DNA of 64,000 nucleotides from NCBI RefSeq assembly GCF_014205685.1, contig NZ_JACIIU010000014.1, forward strand, positions 18,893 through 82,892, in the 5' to 3' direction. This DNA is from Paenochrobactrum gallinarii (lineage in GTDB: Bacteria > Pseudomonadota > Alphaproteobacteria > Rhizobiales > Rhizobiaceae). Shown here in pieces: positions 46,777 through 56,725 of this stretch (position 1 is its first letter; each line of letters starts with the position of its first letter). Both the position numbers and the translations under genes were made by a program. A model generated the notes under the pieces. That model ran no database searches, had not been told where the DNA came from, and saw only the letters and a program-made list of their open reading frames with translations.

Positions 46777-49700
46777 ATGTCGTCCAGCCTCAAGCGCATA
46801 ACACTTGCCCTGATCGCATCATTTTTTATGATGCAACCTGTTATAGCGGCTGAAACGCGGCAAATACAAACCACCGAGAATGGCGATTATTTCGGCTTTG
46901 ATCTGCGCACTGAGAAAAATCTCTCACTTGATCAATGTAAATCCACTTGTCTGGGCGATAATAATTGCCGCGCTTTTACCTATAATCAAAAAGCGCAATG
47001 GTGCTTCCTGAAAAGCGATTATAATCAACTCAATGCTGCAGCCGGTGCCATTGCCGGCAAGATAGTTAATCCTGAAACTGCGCCTGATATTGGCGCCCCG
47101 CCTCTGCTGACCTATGTCGGCGATAATATTTTTGAAGAAGCCCGACGTCTGAAAACCAAGCTGGAACAAGCAGACCACGGTGATACCGGTCTTTCAGATT
47201 GGCTTGTCATCGCGCAATCGGCATTAAAAAACGGCGACCCGCGCAATGCAACCGAAGCACTACGCCATGCTGCCGGCATTAGTTCTGATGACAGCCGCGT
47301 CTGGAATACACTCGCACAGGCAATTTTAAGCACTAAAACTGACAATAGCGAAGAACGCTCCCAATATCGCCGCGATGCAAGTTCGGCAGCTCTGAATGCT
47401 TATCAAACGTCGCGCAGCACCAAAACCCGCGCCGATGCACTGGCCTCGCTTGCCACTTCCTTGGAGCGCCGCGATTATAACCGTCCGGCATTGCAAGCCT
47501 ATGATGCCAGCCTGAATTTAGCCAATTCGGCTTCTGTACGCGCCCTTTATGAAGATTTGCGTGCCCGCAAAGGTTTCCGCATTGTCGATCACAGTGTTGA
47601 TAATGACAGCGCCTCGCCACGTATTTGTGCCCAATTTTCTGAAGACCTCGTCAAAAGCGGCGTTGATTACGCATCTTTCATCAAAGTCGACAATCAGGCA
47701 CCTAAAGCTATCGAAGCCAAAGAACGCCAGATTTGCATTGAGGGCTTAAGCCATGGACAGGATTATCAGGTTTCATTCCGTGCTGGTTTGCCATCCAATA
47801 TTGGCGAAACTTTAAGCTCGACCGTTGTTTTAAATGTCTATGTGCAGGATCGCGCACCTTCAGTACGCTTTACCGGTGACAGCTTTGTGCTGCCATCAAC
47901 AGCCCGCCGCGGCATTCCGATGGTCAGCATCAATATGGAAACAGCTAAAGTAAAGCTTTTCCGTGTGGGCGACCGCTCCCTTGCGCAGCTTTTGTCCGGC
48001 TATCAGTTCCTGCGTCAATTGGATGGCTATGATGTCAGCTCCCTGGTTGACCAGATGGGCGCTCCTGTTTGGGAAGGCGAAATTGAGGTTGCTGACAACC
48101 AGCTGAATAAAGAAGCCACCACCAGTTTCCCGATTGATGAAGCGCTGCCGGAACGCAAGCCCGGCGTATACATCATGACTGCCGAACATGCAGATAAAAA
48201 AACCGATACCTATGACACGGTCGCAACACAATGGTTTGTTGTCTCCGATATCGGCTTGGCAACTTATACCGGTCAGGACGGTCTGCATGTTTTTGCCCGT
48301 TCCCTTGGCTCCGCCAAACCGGTTGCAGATGTCAAACTCACTTTGCTTGCCCGCAACAATGAAATTCTGGGCGAAGCTGTCACGGACAAAGGAGGTAAAG
48401 CCATTTTCAATCCGGGCTTAAGCCGCGGAACTGACGGTATGGCGCCTGCCGTGCTCATGGCCGAAAGCACCCATGACCAATCAGACACCGACTTTGTCTT
48501 CTTAGATATGACCCGTCCGGGATTTGACCTTTCCGACCGCGGTGTGACAGGCCGTGCAACGCCTGAAACACTGGACGTAATGAGCTGGACAGAACGCGGC
48601 ATCTACCGTGCCGGTGAAACCGTGCATGTGGCAGCGCTTGCGCGTGATGATAAGGCAGATGCGGTTGAAAAACTGCCGCTGACATTCATTTTCCGTCGTC
48701 CTGATGGGGCTGAAGATCGCCGCCTTGTCGTCGACAGCAATTCTGCCGGCGGTTACGCCGTTGATCTGACCTTGATGCCAAACGCTATGCTCGGCACCTG
48801 GACGGTTTCAGTTTACACAGATCCGAAGCAAAGCGCTGTGTCTTCACAGATGTTTCTGGTTGAAGATTTTGTGCCTGACCGGATCGAATTTGATCTGACC
48901 TCAGACAAATCCGAAATCGGGACAAGCGAAACTGCTCAACTGTCAGTTGATGGCCGCTTCTTATATGGCGCACCAGCTGCCGGTCTGGCACTGGAAGGCG
49001 ATGTCACTGTTGCCACCAGCCGCAAGTGGGACCGTTTCCCGTCTTATTATTTTGGCCTTGCAGATGAACAAGAAGGCGGCAACACCCGCAACGCACTTAA
49101 TAATCTCGACAATGCCGATGAAAACGGCAAGGCGACCATTCCGGTTGCTATCAATGAGCTGCCGTCCACCACGCGTCTGTTGTCGGCCCATGTCAATGTG
49201 CGCATGCGTGAAACCGGTGGGCGTGCTGTTGAGCGTTCGCTGGATTTAACCATCAAACCACAGACCAATATGATTGGTATCCGTCCGGATTTTGCTGGCG
49301 GCGAGGTTCCGCAGGGTGGCACTGCCAAGTTCAGCCTGCTGGCCAGCAATGCCAGCGGCAAGCGCATCGCTATGGACGGTGCAAAATGGTCGCTGATGAA
49401 AATTGAGCGTCAATATCAATGGTATCGCAGCGGTAGCTCATGGAATTATGAGGCCGTCACATTTACCAAAGCGGTGGCTGATGGTGAGGTCAATATTGAT
49501 GAAAACGACGATGTAGCCATATCCATGCCGGTTGACTGGGGGCGCTACCGTCTTGAAGTTGAAACTGCGGATGCCTCCGGCCCTGCGTCTTCCTATGAAT
49601 TTGATGCAGGCTGGTATGTTTCTTCAACATCCACCGAAACACCGGACGGCTTGGAAATTGCCCTTGATAAAGAGCAATATGCCATTGGCGACACTGCAAA

Positions 49701-52263
49701 ACTCAATATCTCCCCACGTTTTGCCGGTGAAATGCTGATTACAATCGGCACTGAAAAACTAATCCAGACTATTAATGTCAGTGTGCCGGAAAACGGTCTG
49801 ATCGTTGATATTCCGGTTGATGCAAGTTTTGGGGCGGGCACATATGTAACCGCAACCCTTTATCGTCCGGGTAGTGCCACGACAAGCCGAATGCCAGCAC
49901 GCGCTATCGGCCTGAAATGGCTGAAAGTTGACCCGGAACTGAGAAGTCTGGCCATTGATCTGGCATTGCCTGAAAAAACCGAACCAAAATCAACGCTCTC
50001 TGTACCGGTTACCGTTACAAATGCTGGCAACCAGCAAGCCTATGTAATGGTGGCGGCAGTTGATGTCGGCATTTTGAACCTCACCCGTTATAGCGCGCCA
50101 AATCCCGAAGACTGGTTCTTCGGTCAGCGTCAATTGGGGCTTGAAATGCGCGACATTTATGGTCGCCTCATTGATGGCTCACTCGGTGTCACCGGCAAGT
50201 TACGCACCGGTGGTGACGGCGGCAATATGGGCTCAGAGGGCAGCCCTCCGACCGAAAAACTGCTGGCGCTTTTCTCCGGCATTGTCGAGCTTGACAGTGA
50301 CGGCAAAGCGATAATCGATTTTGACCTGCCGCAATTTAACGGCACCGCCAGAGTTATGGCTGTCGCATGGACAAAATCAGCCCTTGGTCATGCTGAAAAA
50401 GACGTGATCATCCGTGATCCGTTGGTCATTACCGCCGGGATGCCACGCTTTATGGCACCGGGTGACATGTCCACCATCCGTTTTGACATCGCCAATACAG
50501 ATGCACCGGACGGCGATTATCAATTGACCGTTGAAACCAGCGACAACCTTAACGTCAGCGATGATGCAGCCTCTCAGACCCTGTCGCTTCAGGGCGGAAA
50601 ACGCATTTCGGTGACGGTACCGCTGGAAGCGCAGGCAACCGGTGACGGGTTTGTAACCATCCGTGTGGCGAATGATAGCGGCATCATGGTTGAGCAGATT
50701 TTGAACCTCAATGTGCGCCCTGTGGATCTGCCGATCACCAGCCGCTATGTGGTGGATTTATCTGCCGGTCAGGGCTTGACCATCGACGGCGAACTTCTCT
50801 CACAAAACCTGCTGGATGGCGCTCATGTCAGTGTGGATGTCAGCCGCAATGCTGCATTTGACATCACTTCCATGTTGCTGGCGCTTGATCGCTATCCTTA
50901 TGGCTGCACCGAGCAGACTACCAGCCGTGCAATGCCATTGCTATATTTGCAGGAAATGGCTGCAAGCACCAAAGATGCAATTAGCAGCGATGATCAGGAT
51001 GCGATTAAAACCCGCGTTCAGGATGCGATTTACCGTGTGCTGAACTTCCAGTCTTCGTCAGGTTCATTCGGTCTTTGGGGGCCGGGCTCCAACGATCCTT
51101 GGCTGGATGCTTATGTCACCGACTTCCTGACCCGTGCACGTGAAAAGGACTATATTGTACCTGAACGTGCGCTTGTCTCAGCCTTGAATAATTTGCAAAA
51201 TGCGCTGAGCTACAACACCAATATTCAAGAGCACGGCAATGAAATTGCCTATGCGCTTTATGTATTGGCACGCAACAAAAAGGCATCAGTCGGTGATCTG
51301 CGTTATTATGCAGATACACAGCTGGAAGCTTTTGAAAGCCCGATGGCTGTGGCACAAATTGCAGCAGCACTCTCGCTTTATGGCGATCAGCCACGCTCGG
51401 ACCGTACCTTTCAAGCAGCGCTCAATTTCAGCCAGCTGACACCGAAACATAACTACAACCGCACAGATTATGGTTCACGTCTGCGCGATGGCGCGGCTGT
51501 GCTGGCACTGGCTGCCGAAACCAAGCCGATGCCCAAAATCGTACCGGAGCTGGTTAAACTTGTTGGTCAGATGCGTCAGGAAAGCCGCTATATGAGCACA
51601 CAAGATCAGGCATGGATGCTGCTAGCAGCACGCGGTTTGCAGGAAAACAACTCCAGCATCAAACTGGATGTTGACGGCACAATTTATGATGGTCAGTTCT
51701 CGCAGCGTTATAGCGGTGTTGCGCTGGAACAATCACCGGTCAACCTCAACAATCAAAGCACTGATCCGGTGCAAGCAGTGATTACGGCTGTTGCCCCACC
51801 GGCGCAATCACTGCCGGCCGGTGGTGACGGTTTCAACATTCAGCGCACATATTACACCTTGGATGGTGAAGAAACCAACATCACCAGTGTGGAGCAGAAC
51901 CAGCGCTTTGTTGTCGTCTTAAAGGTTGATGATTTGCAAAACTGGGCATCACGCGTGCTGGTCACTGACCTGTTGCCAGCTGGTTTTGAAATCGACAATC
52001 CGCGTCTGGTAAACAGTGCTGATCTGGTTAATTTCTCATGGCTGGAACGTACCGAAGCCGCCCATCTCGAATTCCGCAATGATCGTTTTGTGGCAGCTTT
52101 TGACCGCGATGCAGGCAATAAAAAGCAAATTACCCTTGCTTATGTGGTGCGTGCGGTAACACCTGGTATTTACACCCATCCTGCCGCAACGGTTGAGGAC
52201 ATGTATCGCCCACAGTTTTCGGCGCGTACATCCACCGGCATGATGGAAGTCGCAACGCCTTAA
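46777..52263 (+). CDS. Bacterial alpha-2-macroglobulin with N-terminal PAN domain
   Basis: Periplasmic protease-trapping protein, 1828 residues. The signal peptide (ALIASFFMMQPVIAA, cleavage near residue 25) has no lipobox cysteine, so it is probably soluble rather than a lipoprotein as in E. coli. A PAN/apple-like domain with four cysteines follows (residues ~50-85, LDQCKSTCLGDNNCRAFTYN), then helical repeats, macroglobulin domains (ERGIYRAGETVHVAALARDD, DFVPDRIEFDLTSDKSEIGT), the ANM-like core, and the thioester motif YGCTEQTTSRAMPLLYL with Cys1377 and Gln1380 intact. The C-terminal receptor-binding-like domain ends at 52263. pbpC starts one base later, the usual pairing, so the two are thought to guard the cell wall together. 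Confidence 0.93.
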   Translation: MSSSLKRITLALIASFFMMQPVIAAETRQIQTTENGDYFGFDLRTEKNLSLDQCKSTCLGDNNCRAFTYNQKAQWCFLKSDYNQLNAAAGAIAGKIVNPETAPDIGAPPLLTYVGDNIFEEARRLKTKLEQADHGDTGLSDWLVIAQSALKNGDPRNATEALRHAAGISSDDSRVWNTLAQAILSTKTDNSEERSQYRRDASSAALNAYQTSRSTKTRADALASLATSLERRDYNRPALQAYDASLNLANSASVRALYEDLRARKGFRIVDHSVDNDSASPRICAQFSEDLVKSGVDYASFIKVDNQAPKAIEAKERQICIEGLSHGQDYQVSFRAGLPSNIGETLSSTVVLNVYVQDRAPSVRFTGDSFVLPSTARRGIPMVSINMETAKVKLFRVGDRSLAQLLSGYQFLRQLDGYDVSSLVDQMGAPVWEGEIEVADNQLNKEATTSFPIDEALPERKPGVYIMTAEHADKKTDTYDTVATQWFVVSDIGLATYTGQDGLHVFARSLGSAKPVADVKLTLLARNNEILGEAVTDKGGKAIFNPGLSRGTDGMAPAVLMAESTHDQSDTDFVFLDMTRPGFDLSDRGVTGRATPETLDVMSWTERGIYRAGETVHVAALARDDKADAVEKLPLTFIFRRPDGAEDRRLVVDSNSAGGYAVDLTLMPNAMLGTWTVSVYTDPKQSAVSSQMFLVEDFVPDRIEFDLTSDKSEIGTSETAQLSVDGRFLYGAPAAGLALEGDVTVATSRKWDRFPSYYFGLADEQEGGNTRNALNNLDNADENGKATIPVAINELPSTTRLLSAHVNVRMRETGGRAVERSLDLTIKPQTNMIGIRPDFAGGEVPQGGTAKFSLLASNASGKRIAMDGAKWSLMKIERQYQWYRSGSSWNYEAVTFTKAVADGEVNIDENDDVAISMPVDWGRYRLEVETADASGPASSYEFDAGWYVSSTSTETPDGLEIALDKEQYAIGDTAKLNISPRFAGEMLITIGTEKLIQTINVSVPENGLIVDIPVDASFGAGTYVTATLYRPGSATTSRMPARAIGLKWLKVDPELRSLAIDLALPEKTEPKSTLSVPVTVTNAGNQQAYVMVAAVDVGILNLTRYSAPNPEDWFFGQRQLGLEMRDIYGRLIDGSLGVTGKLRTGGDGGNMGSEGSPPTEKLLALFSGIVELDSDGKAIIDFDLPQFNGTARVMAVAWTKSALGHAEKDVIIRDPLVITAGMPRFMAPGDMSTIRFDIANTDAPDGDYQLTVETSDNLNVSDDAASQTLSLQGGKRISVTVPLEAQATGDGFVTIRVANDSGIMVEQILNLNVRPVDLPITSRYVVDLSAGQGLTIDGELLSQNLLDGAHVSVDVSRNAAFDITSMLLALDRYPYGCTEQTTSRAMPLLYLQEMAASTKDAISSDDQDAIKTRVQDAIYRVLNFQSSSGSFGLWGPGSNDPWLDAYVTDFLTRAREKDYIVPERALVSALNNLQNALSYNTNIQEHGNEIAYALYVLARNKKASVGDLRYYADTQLEAFESPMAVAQIAAALSLYGDQPRSDRTFQAALNFSQLTPKHNYNRTDYGSRLRDGAAVLALAAETKPMPKIVPELVKLVGQMRQESRYMSTQDQAWMLLAARGLQENNSSIKLDVDGTIYDGQFSQRYSGVALEQSPVNLNNQSTDPVQAVITAVAPPAQSLPAGGDGFNIQRTYYTLDGEETNITSVEQNQRFVVVLKVDDLQNWASRVLVTDLLPAGFEIDNPRLVNSADLVNFSWLERTEAAHLEFRNDRFVAAFDRDAGNKKQITLAYVVRAVTPGIYTHPAATVEDMYRPQFSARTSTGMMEVATP

Positions 52264-52264
52264 C

Positions 52265-54376
52265 ATGTTGCGACTTGGTAAATTGGGGAAAAAAATACTC
52301 ATTGGCGGTGCCCTTTTTGTAAGCGGCATCGCCATTGTGGGTACAATTAGCCTGAACATGCTGGATCAGGCTTTCCCGCCCCCTCTGCCTGAACGCTTGA
52401 CCGTTTCCACCGAAATCGTGGATCGTGATGATCATTTATTGCGCGCCTTCACCACCCCTGACGGCTATTGGCGGCTAAACACCAAAATCGAAGATGTCGA
52501 TCCGCTGCTCGTTAAAATGCTGATCGCCTATGAAGATAAGCGTTTCTACGATCATGCGGGCATTGATTTTTGGGCGCTTTTACGTGCAGCCAAACAGCTT
52601 GTCACCAATGGGCGGATTGTGTCCGGCGGCTCCACTTTGTCGATGCAGTTGGCACGTCTGATCGAACCGCGTGAAAACCGCAATCTCGGTTCCAAATTTT
52701 TGCAAATTGCCCGCGCTGTTCAAATTGAACGCCGCCTCACCAAAGAACAAATCCTCGAACGCTATCTGACACTTGCGCCCTATGGCGGCAATCTGGAAGG
52801 TGTGCGCTCCGCGTCACTTGCATATTTTGGTCAAGAGCCTAAACGCCTGACCACCGCGCAAGCGGCACTCCTTGTTGCCCTGCCGCAATTGCCCGAACGC
52901 CGCCGCCCTGACCGCTACCGTGAAAACGCCCAAAATGCGCGTGACCGTGTGCTGGCCAGAATGGAAAATGCCGAGATTATTTCCGCGCAGGAAGTAATCC
53001 GCAGCCAACGCGAGATGGTAGCATCCAAACGTTTTGCATTACCGGCATTAGCGGCGCATTTATCGGATGAGGCGATCAAAAAAGATCCGAGCAATCCGCG
53101 CCATCAATTGACCTTAATGAAACAAGCGCAACAAGGATTGGAAGATGTTGCTAAAGCTCATGCCACAAAAATCGGCAATAAAACCTCTGTCGCCATTATT
53201 TTGGCCGACAGCCGCAATGGCAATATTCTAGCCTCCGTTGGTTCTGCCAATTATTTTGATAGCCGCATTCAGGGCTGGATTGATATGAGCCGCGCTGTCC
53301 GCTCACCCGGTTCAACGCTCAAACCCTTCATTTATGGCTTGGCCTTTGAACAAGGCTTGATCGCACAGGAAACAATCATTCAGGATCGACCAACCGATTT
53401 TGCCGGTTATCGTCCGCGCAATTTTGATATGAGTTATCAAGGCGATGTCACCATCCGCCAGGCGCTGCAAATGTCGTTGAATGTGCCAACCATCAGCTTG
53501 CTGGATGCTGTCGGGCCATTGCAACTGACCACCCGTTTTCGTCAGGCTGGCGTAACATTGCAATTGCCTAAAAATGAAGCTCCCGGTCTTGCGATCGGTT
53601 TAGGCGGCGCAGGCATCAATTTGCGCGACCTTGTGCAGCTTTACACCGGCCTTGCCAATGGCGGCAAAACCGCCACATTGCGAGACGGCACCGAAAAAAC
53701 AGAACCGGCCGTCAGCGGCGCCACAATTTTAAGCGAAACTGCCACATGGCAGATTGCTGATATTTTATCCGGCATTCGCCCTCCCGAAGGTGCAGCGCGG
53801 CGCATTCTGGCTTATAAAACCGGCACGTCCTATGGCTATCGCGATGCATGGTCTGTTGGTTATGACGGGCGCTATGTGACAGGCGTTTGGGTTGGCCGCG
53901 CTGATGGCGGCCCTGTTGCAGGTTTGACCGGATATTTATCAGCAGCCCCCATTTTGTTTGAAGCTTTTGTCAAATCCGGTTTAGCGGCAGTGCCCTTCCC
54001 GCGCGCGCCTTATGGGGCGCTGCATTTAAACAGCAACGAACTGCCCGTCACATTAGGGCGTTTTTCCAATGTCAATGACGGCCTCATCATGCTCAAAGCG
54101 ACAGCAGAACCGGCACCACAAATCACCTTCCCGCCCAATGGTGTGCATGTGGAACTCACTCCCAATAACGGACCCAATGGTGAGAAAGCATCACCTTTGG
54201 TTTTAAAAATGCAAGGCGGGCGCGCACCGTTTCGCTGGCTGGCCAATGGCAAACCTTTAGGCGAACCGGAACGCCGACGCACTATACAATGGCAACCTGA
54301 TGGCATTGGTTATTCCACACTGACTGTGATTGATGCGGCAGGCCGCGCAGCCAGTGTGAAAATTTTTGTCGAATAA
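52265..54376 (+). CDS. pbpC: Penicillin-binding protein 1C
   Basis: Bifunctional peptidoglycan synthase, 703 residues, inner-membrane anchored by one N-terminal helix (ILIGGALFVSGIAIVGTISL). The GT51 transglycosylase domain has AYEDKRFYDHAGID with the catalytic Glu, GGSTLSMQLARL and ERYLTLAPYGGNLEGVRSAS. The transpeptidase domain has SPGSTLKPF with Ser350 and Lys353, SLN in MSLNVP, and KTGTS with Lys518. The C-terminal BiPBP-C domain (PHITFPPNGVHVEL-like) is present. It overlaps nothing but follows the macroglobulin gene with a one-base gap, so translation is coupled. Confidence 0.95.
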   Translation: MLRLGKLGKKILIGGALFVSGIAIVGTISLNMLDQAFPPPLPERLTVSTEIVDRDDHLLRAFTTPDGYWRLNTKIEDVDPLLVKMLIAYEDKRFYDHAGIDFWALLRAAKQLVTNGRIVSGGSTLSMQLARLIEPRENRNLGSKFLQIARAVQIERRLTKEQILERYLTLAPYGGNLEGVRSASLAYFGQEPKRLTTAQAALLVALPQLPERRRPDRYRENAQNARDRVLARMENAEIISAQEVIRSQREMVASKRFALPALAAHLSDEAIKKDPSNPRHQLTLMKQAQQGLEDVAKAHATKIGNKTSVAIILADSRNGNILASVGSANYFDSRIQGWIDMSRAVRSPGSTLKPFIYGLAFEQGLIAQETIIQDRPTDFAGYRPRNFDMSYQGDVTIRQALQMSLNVPTISLLDAVGPLQLTTRFRQAGVTLQLPKNEAPGLAIGLGGAGINLRDLVQLYTGLANGGKTATLRDGTEKTEPAVSGATILSETATWQIADILSGIRPPEGAARRILAYKTGTSYGYRDAWSVGYDGRYVTGVWVGRADGGPVAGLTGYLSAAPILFEAFVKSGLAAVPFPRAPYGALHLNSNELPVTLGRFSNVNDGLIMLKATAEPAPQITFPPNGVHVELTPNNGPNGEKASPLVLKMQGGRAPFRWLANGKPLGEPERRRTIQWQPDGIGYSTLTVIDAAGRAASVKIFVE

Positions 54377-54631
54377 TCACGCTCGTTTAATAACGCGCAA
54401 AACAACCAGCAAAATCGCCGCGCCAATAAAAGCATTGACTACAGAAGCGATAAAGCCGCCACCAACACTAAAGCCAAGACGCGGCAATAGCCAACCGGCA
54501 AAAAATGCGCCGATTACACCAATCACGATATTGCCGATCATGCCGAAACCGCCGCCACGCACTATAGTGCCTGCCAGCCAACCAGCAACCAAACCAACAA
54601 TCAGAAATACAATAAGGCTTTGTCCGTCCAT
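54377..54631 (-). CDS. GlsB/YeaQ/YmgE-family small membrane protein
   Basis: An 84-residue protein with three hydrophobic segments (LIVFLIVGLVAGWLAGTIVR, GNIVIGVIGAFFAGWLLPRL, GGGFIASVVNAFIGAAILLV). The glycine-rich GGGFGMIGNIVIG pattern identifies the family formerly called transglycosylase-associated. It is often stress-induced; molecular function unknown. Its stop abuts that of pbpC with no space for a terminator. Confidence 0.9.
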   Translation of the reverse strand: MDGQSLIVFLIVGLVAGWLAGTIVRGGGFGMIGNIVIGVIGAFFAGWLLPRLGFSVGGGFIASVVNAFIGAAILLVVLRVIKRA

Positions 54632-54740
54632 TATGTTTCCTTCGCAAGAAAATTACGTGACGGACAAAGTTTCCTCAAGATACAGAAATTTACAAGTCTA
54701 TTTATTGAGCCACAGTCAGAATAGAGTCTGACGCTTTAAT

Positions 54741-55265
54741 TTATGGTGCCAAATGGCGGAAATTACGCACAACTTCCTGATATAATTTGCGCTTAAATGG
54801 TACAATCAGCTGTGGCAGATCATCCATCGGTTTCCATTCCCAAGCGTCAAATTCTGCAACTTCGTCCCCCGGAGGCGGATTAATAGCAATTTCGTTTTCA
54901 TCGCCTTCAAAGCGATAGGCAAACCATTTTTGTGTCTGGCCGCGATATTTGCCCTTAAGCGCTTTCCCGATCAAATGTACCGGCAGATCATAATTAATCC
55001 ACTCCGGTGCTTCCGCCAGCAGCGAAACCGAGCGCATTCCGGTTTCTTCATAAAGCTCTCGCAAAGCTGCCTCAACCGGTTCTTCGCCTTTATCAATGCC
55101 GCCTTGAGGCATTTGCCAAAGCTGCGTTGCGCCTTCCATCTCACCTTCCGGCACGATGATACGCCGGCCAGACCACACCAACCCGTCACGGTTTAAAACC
55201 ATCAAGCCCACACAAGGGCGGTAAGGTAAAGTTTCAGGATCAATCAGCTTCTGTTTGTCAGCCAT
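54741..55265 (-). CDS. rppH: RNA pyrophosphohydrolase RppH
   Basis: Nudix hydrolase that removes pyrophosphate from mRNA 5' ends and so starts decay, 174 residues. It begins [20 protein letters not shown], followed by [20 protein letters not shown] and the nudix box [20 protein letters not shown]. The last part ([20 protein letters not shown]) is typical of Rhizobiales RppH. Downstream of ctpA in a conserved order, but separated by a terminator, so it may have its own promoter. Confidence 0.92.
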   Translation of the reverse strand: MADKQKLIDPETLPYRPCVGLMVLNRDGLVWSGRRIIVPEGEMEGATQLWQMPQGGIDKGEEPVEAALRELYEETGMRSVSLLAEAPEWINYDLPVHLIGKALKGKYRGQTQKWFAYRFEGDENEIAINPPPGDEVAEFDAWEWKPMDDLPQLIVPFKRKLYQEVVRNFRHLAP

Positions 55266-55327
55266 CCGGCATACTCCGTCTTCATCTGCCCTATTCTATA
55301 AGGCATCTTTATCAACAAAACATAACA

Positions 55328-55360
55328 AAAAAGCGGATGCAAAAATTGCACCCGCTTTTT
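55328..55360. terminator. Terminator between ctpA and rppH
   Basis: AAAAAGCGGATGC (55328-55340) pairs with GCACCCGCTTTTT (55348-55360) with one A-C mismatch; T-runs on both strands. Confidence 0.8.
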
Positions 55361-55388
55361 ACATTATAAGGATGTTTCCGTGCAGAGA

Positions 55389-56723
55389 TTACTCTGCGAG
55401 CGCTGCTTTTTTAGGATCCGGCGGGAAGGCCGCATTCTTTTCTTCACCGCGCAAAAGCTTCAACGCTTCAGCCAGCTGGACATCGTCTTTTGGCTCGGCC
55501 GGTACATAGGCCGGTGACCCTGAACCTTCTTCATCCTCAATGGCACCTTTAATATGCCCCTTGAGGCCGGATTCACCACGCGTCACATCTTCACCGCGAA
55601 GCTCCGGTGGCAATGGTTGCTCCACTTTGATGTCAGGCGTAATGCCTTTGCCCTGAATAGACTTTCCGGACGGGGTATAATAAAGCGCTGTGGTCAGACG
55701 CAATGAACCATTTTCGCCAAGCGGAATAATAGTCTGCACTGAGCCTTTACCAAAGCTTTGTGTACCAAGCACGGTTGCACGGCGATGGTCCTGCAAGGCA
55801 CCCGCCACAATTTCAGACGCAGACGCAGAACCACCATTGACCATGACAATAATCGGCTTGCCATCCACCAAATCACCGCTGCGCGCATCAAAGCGGGTAA
55901 CATCCTGCGGATCACGGCCTCGGGTTGAAACGATTTCACCCTTATCAAGGAAGGCATCCGAAACAGCGACAGCCTGATCGAGCAGACCACCCGGATTGAG
56001 ACGCAGATCAAGGACAAAACCTTTCAGCTTGTCTTCAGGAATTTGCGACTGGATGTCTTTGATGGCTTTTTTCAGATCATCAAAAGTCTGTTCAGTAAAG
56101 GAAATGACGCGCAAATAACCGACATCGCCTTCAACGCGGTAACGGACAGCCTTCACCTTCACCACATCACGGGTAATTTTCAGCTTAATCGGCTTATCAA
56201 CGCCCTGACGGATCAATGTCAGTTCAATTGAAGTGTTGATCGGGCCGCGCATTTTGTCGACAGCATCATTGAGGCTGAGGCCGCGCACTTCAGCACCGTC
56301 AATCTGGCTGATCAGATCACCAGCCAACACACCGGCTTTGGAAGCGGGCGTATCATCAATCGGCGCAATCACTTTAACCAGATCGCCATCCATCGTCACT
56401 TCAATGCCAAGGCCGCCAAATTCGCCCTTGGTTTGAACGCGCATATCTTGTGCGGCTTCCGGATTAAGATAGGAGGAGTGCGGATCAAGCGATGTCAGCA
56501 TGCCGTTAATGGCGCTTTCCACCAGCTTCTGCTCATCAGGCGGCGTTACATACTGGCCGCGCACACGCTCAAAAATATCGCCGAACACAGCGAGCTTTTT
56601 ATAGGTATCGCTCGACGCGCCGGAGGCTGCATTGGCAATGGAGGCAGGTGCTCCCTGAACCATCACAATTGCTGATGCGCCCATTAAGGCTCCGGCAAAA
56701 AGCAGCGATAATTTACGTATCAT
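55389..56723 (-). CDS. ctpA: Carboxyl-terminal processing protease CtpA (S41)
   Basis: Periplasmic tail-specific protease, 444 residues from the ATG at 56723. A signal peptide (LSLLFAGALMGASAIVMVQG) is followed by SSYLNPEAAQDMRVQTKGEF, the PDZ domain (GGLGIEVTMDGDLVKVIAPI, AGVLAGDLISQIDGAEVRGL) and the S41 core: LDLRLNPGGLLDQAVAVSDA, NGGSASASEIVAGALQDHRR with the catalytic Ser, and GTQSFGKGSVQT with the Lys. It starts two bases after the stop of the EnvC-like gene. In relatives it shapes cell-wall hydrolase levels. Confidence 0.94.
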   Translation of the reverse strand: MIRKLSLLFAGALMGASAIVMVQGAPASIANAASGASSDTYKKLAVFGDIFERVRGQYVTPPDEQKLVESAINGMLTSLDPHSSYLNPEAAQDMRVQTKGEFGGLGIEVTMDGDLVKVIAPIDDTPASKAGVLAGDLISQIDGAEVRGLSLNDAVDKMRGPINTSIELTLIRQGVDKPIKLKITRDVVKVKAVRYRVEGDVGYLRVISFTEQTFDDLKKAIKDIQSQIPEDKLKGFVLDLRLNPGGLLDQAVAVSDAFLDKGEIVSTRGRDPQDVTRFDARSGDLVDGKPIIVMVNGGSASASEIVAGALQDHRRATVLGTQSFGKGSVQTIIPLGENGSLRLTTALYYTPSGKSIQGKGITPDIKVEQPLPPELRGEDVTRGESGLKGHIKGAIEDEEGSGSPAYVPAEPKDDVQLAEALKLLRGEEKNAAFPPDPKKAALAE

Positions 56724-56725
56724 TT

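Noticed and set aside
54366..54731. Plus-strand open frame of 121 codons after pbpC
   Set aside because: It is antisense to the GlsB/YeaQ-like gene, whose three membrane segments and glycine pattern are clearly the real coding strand.
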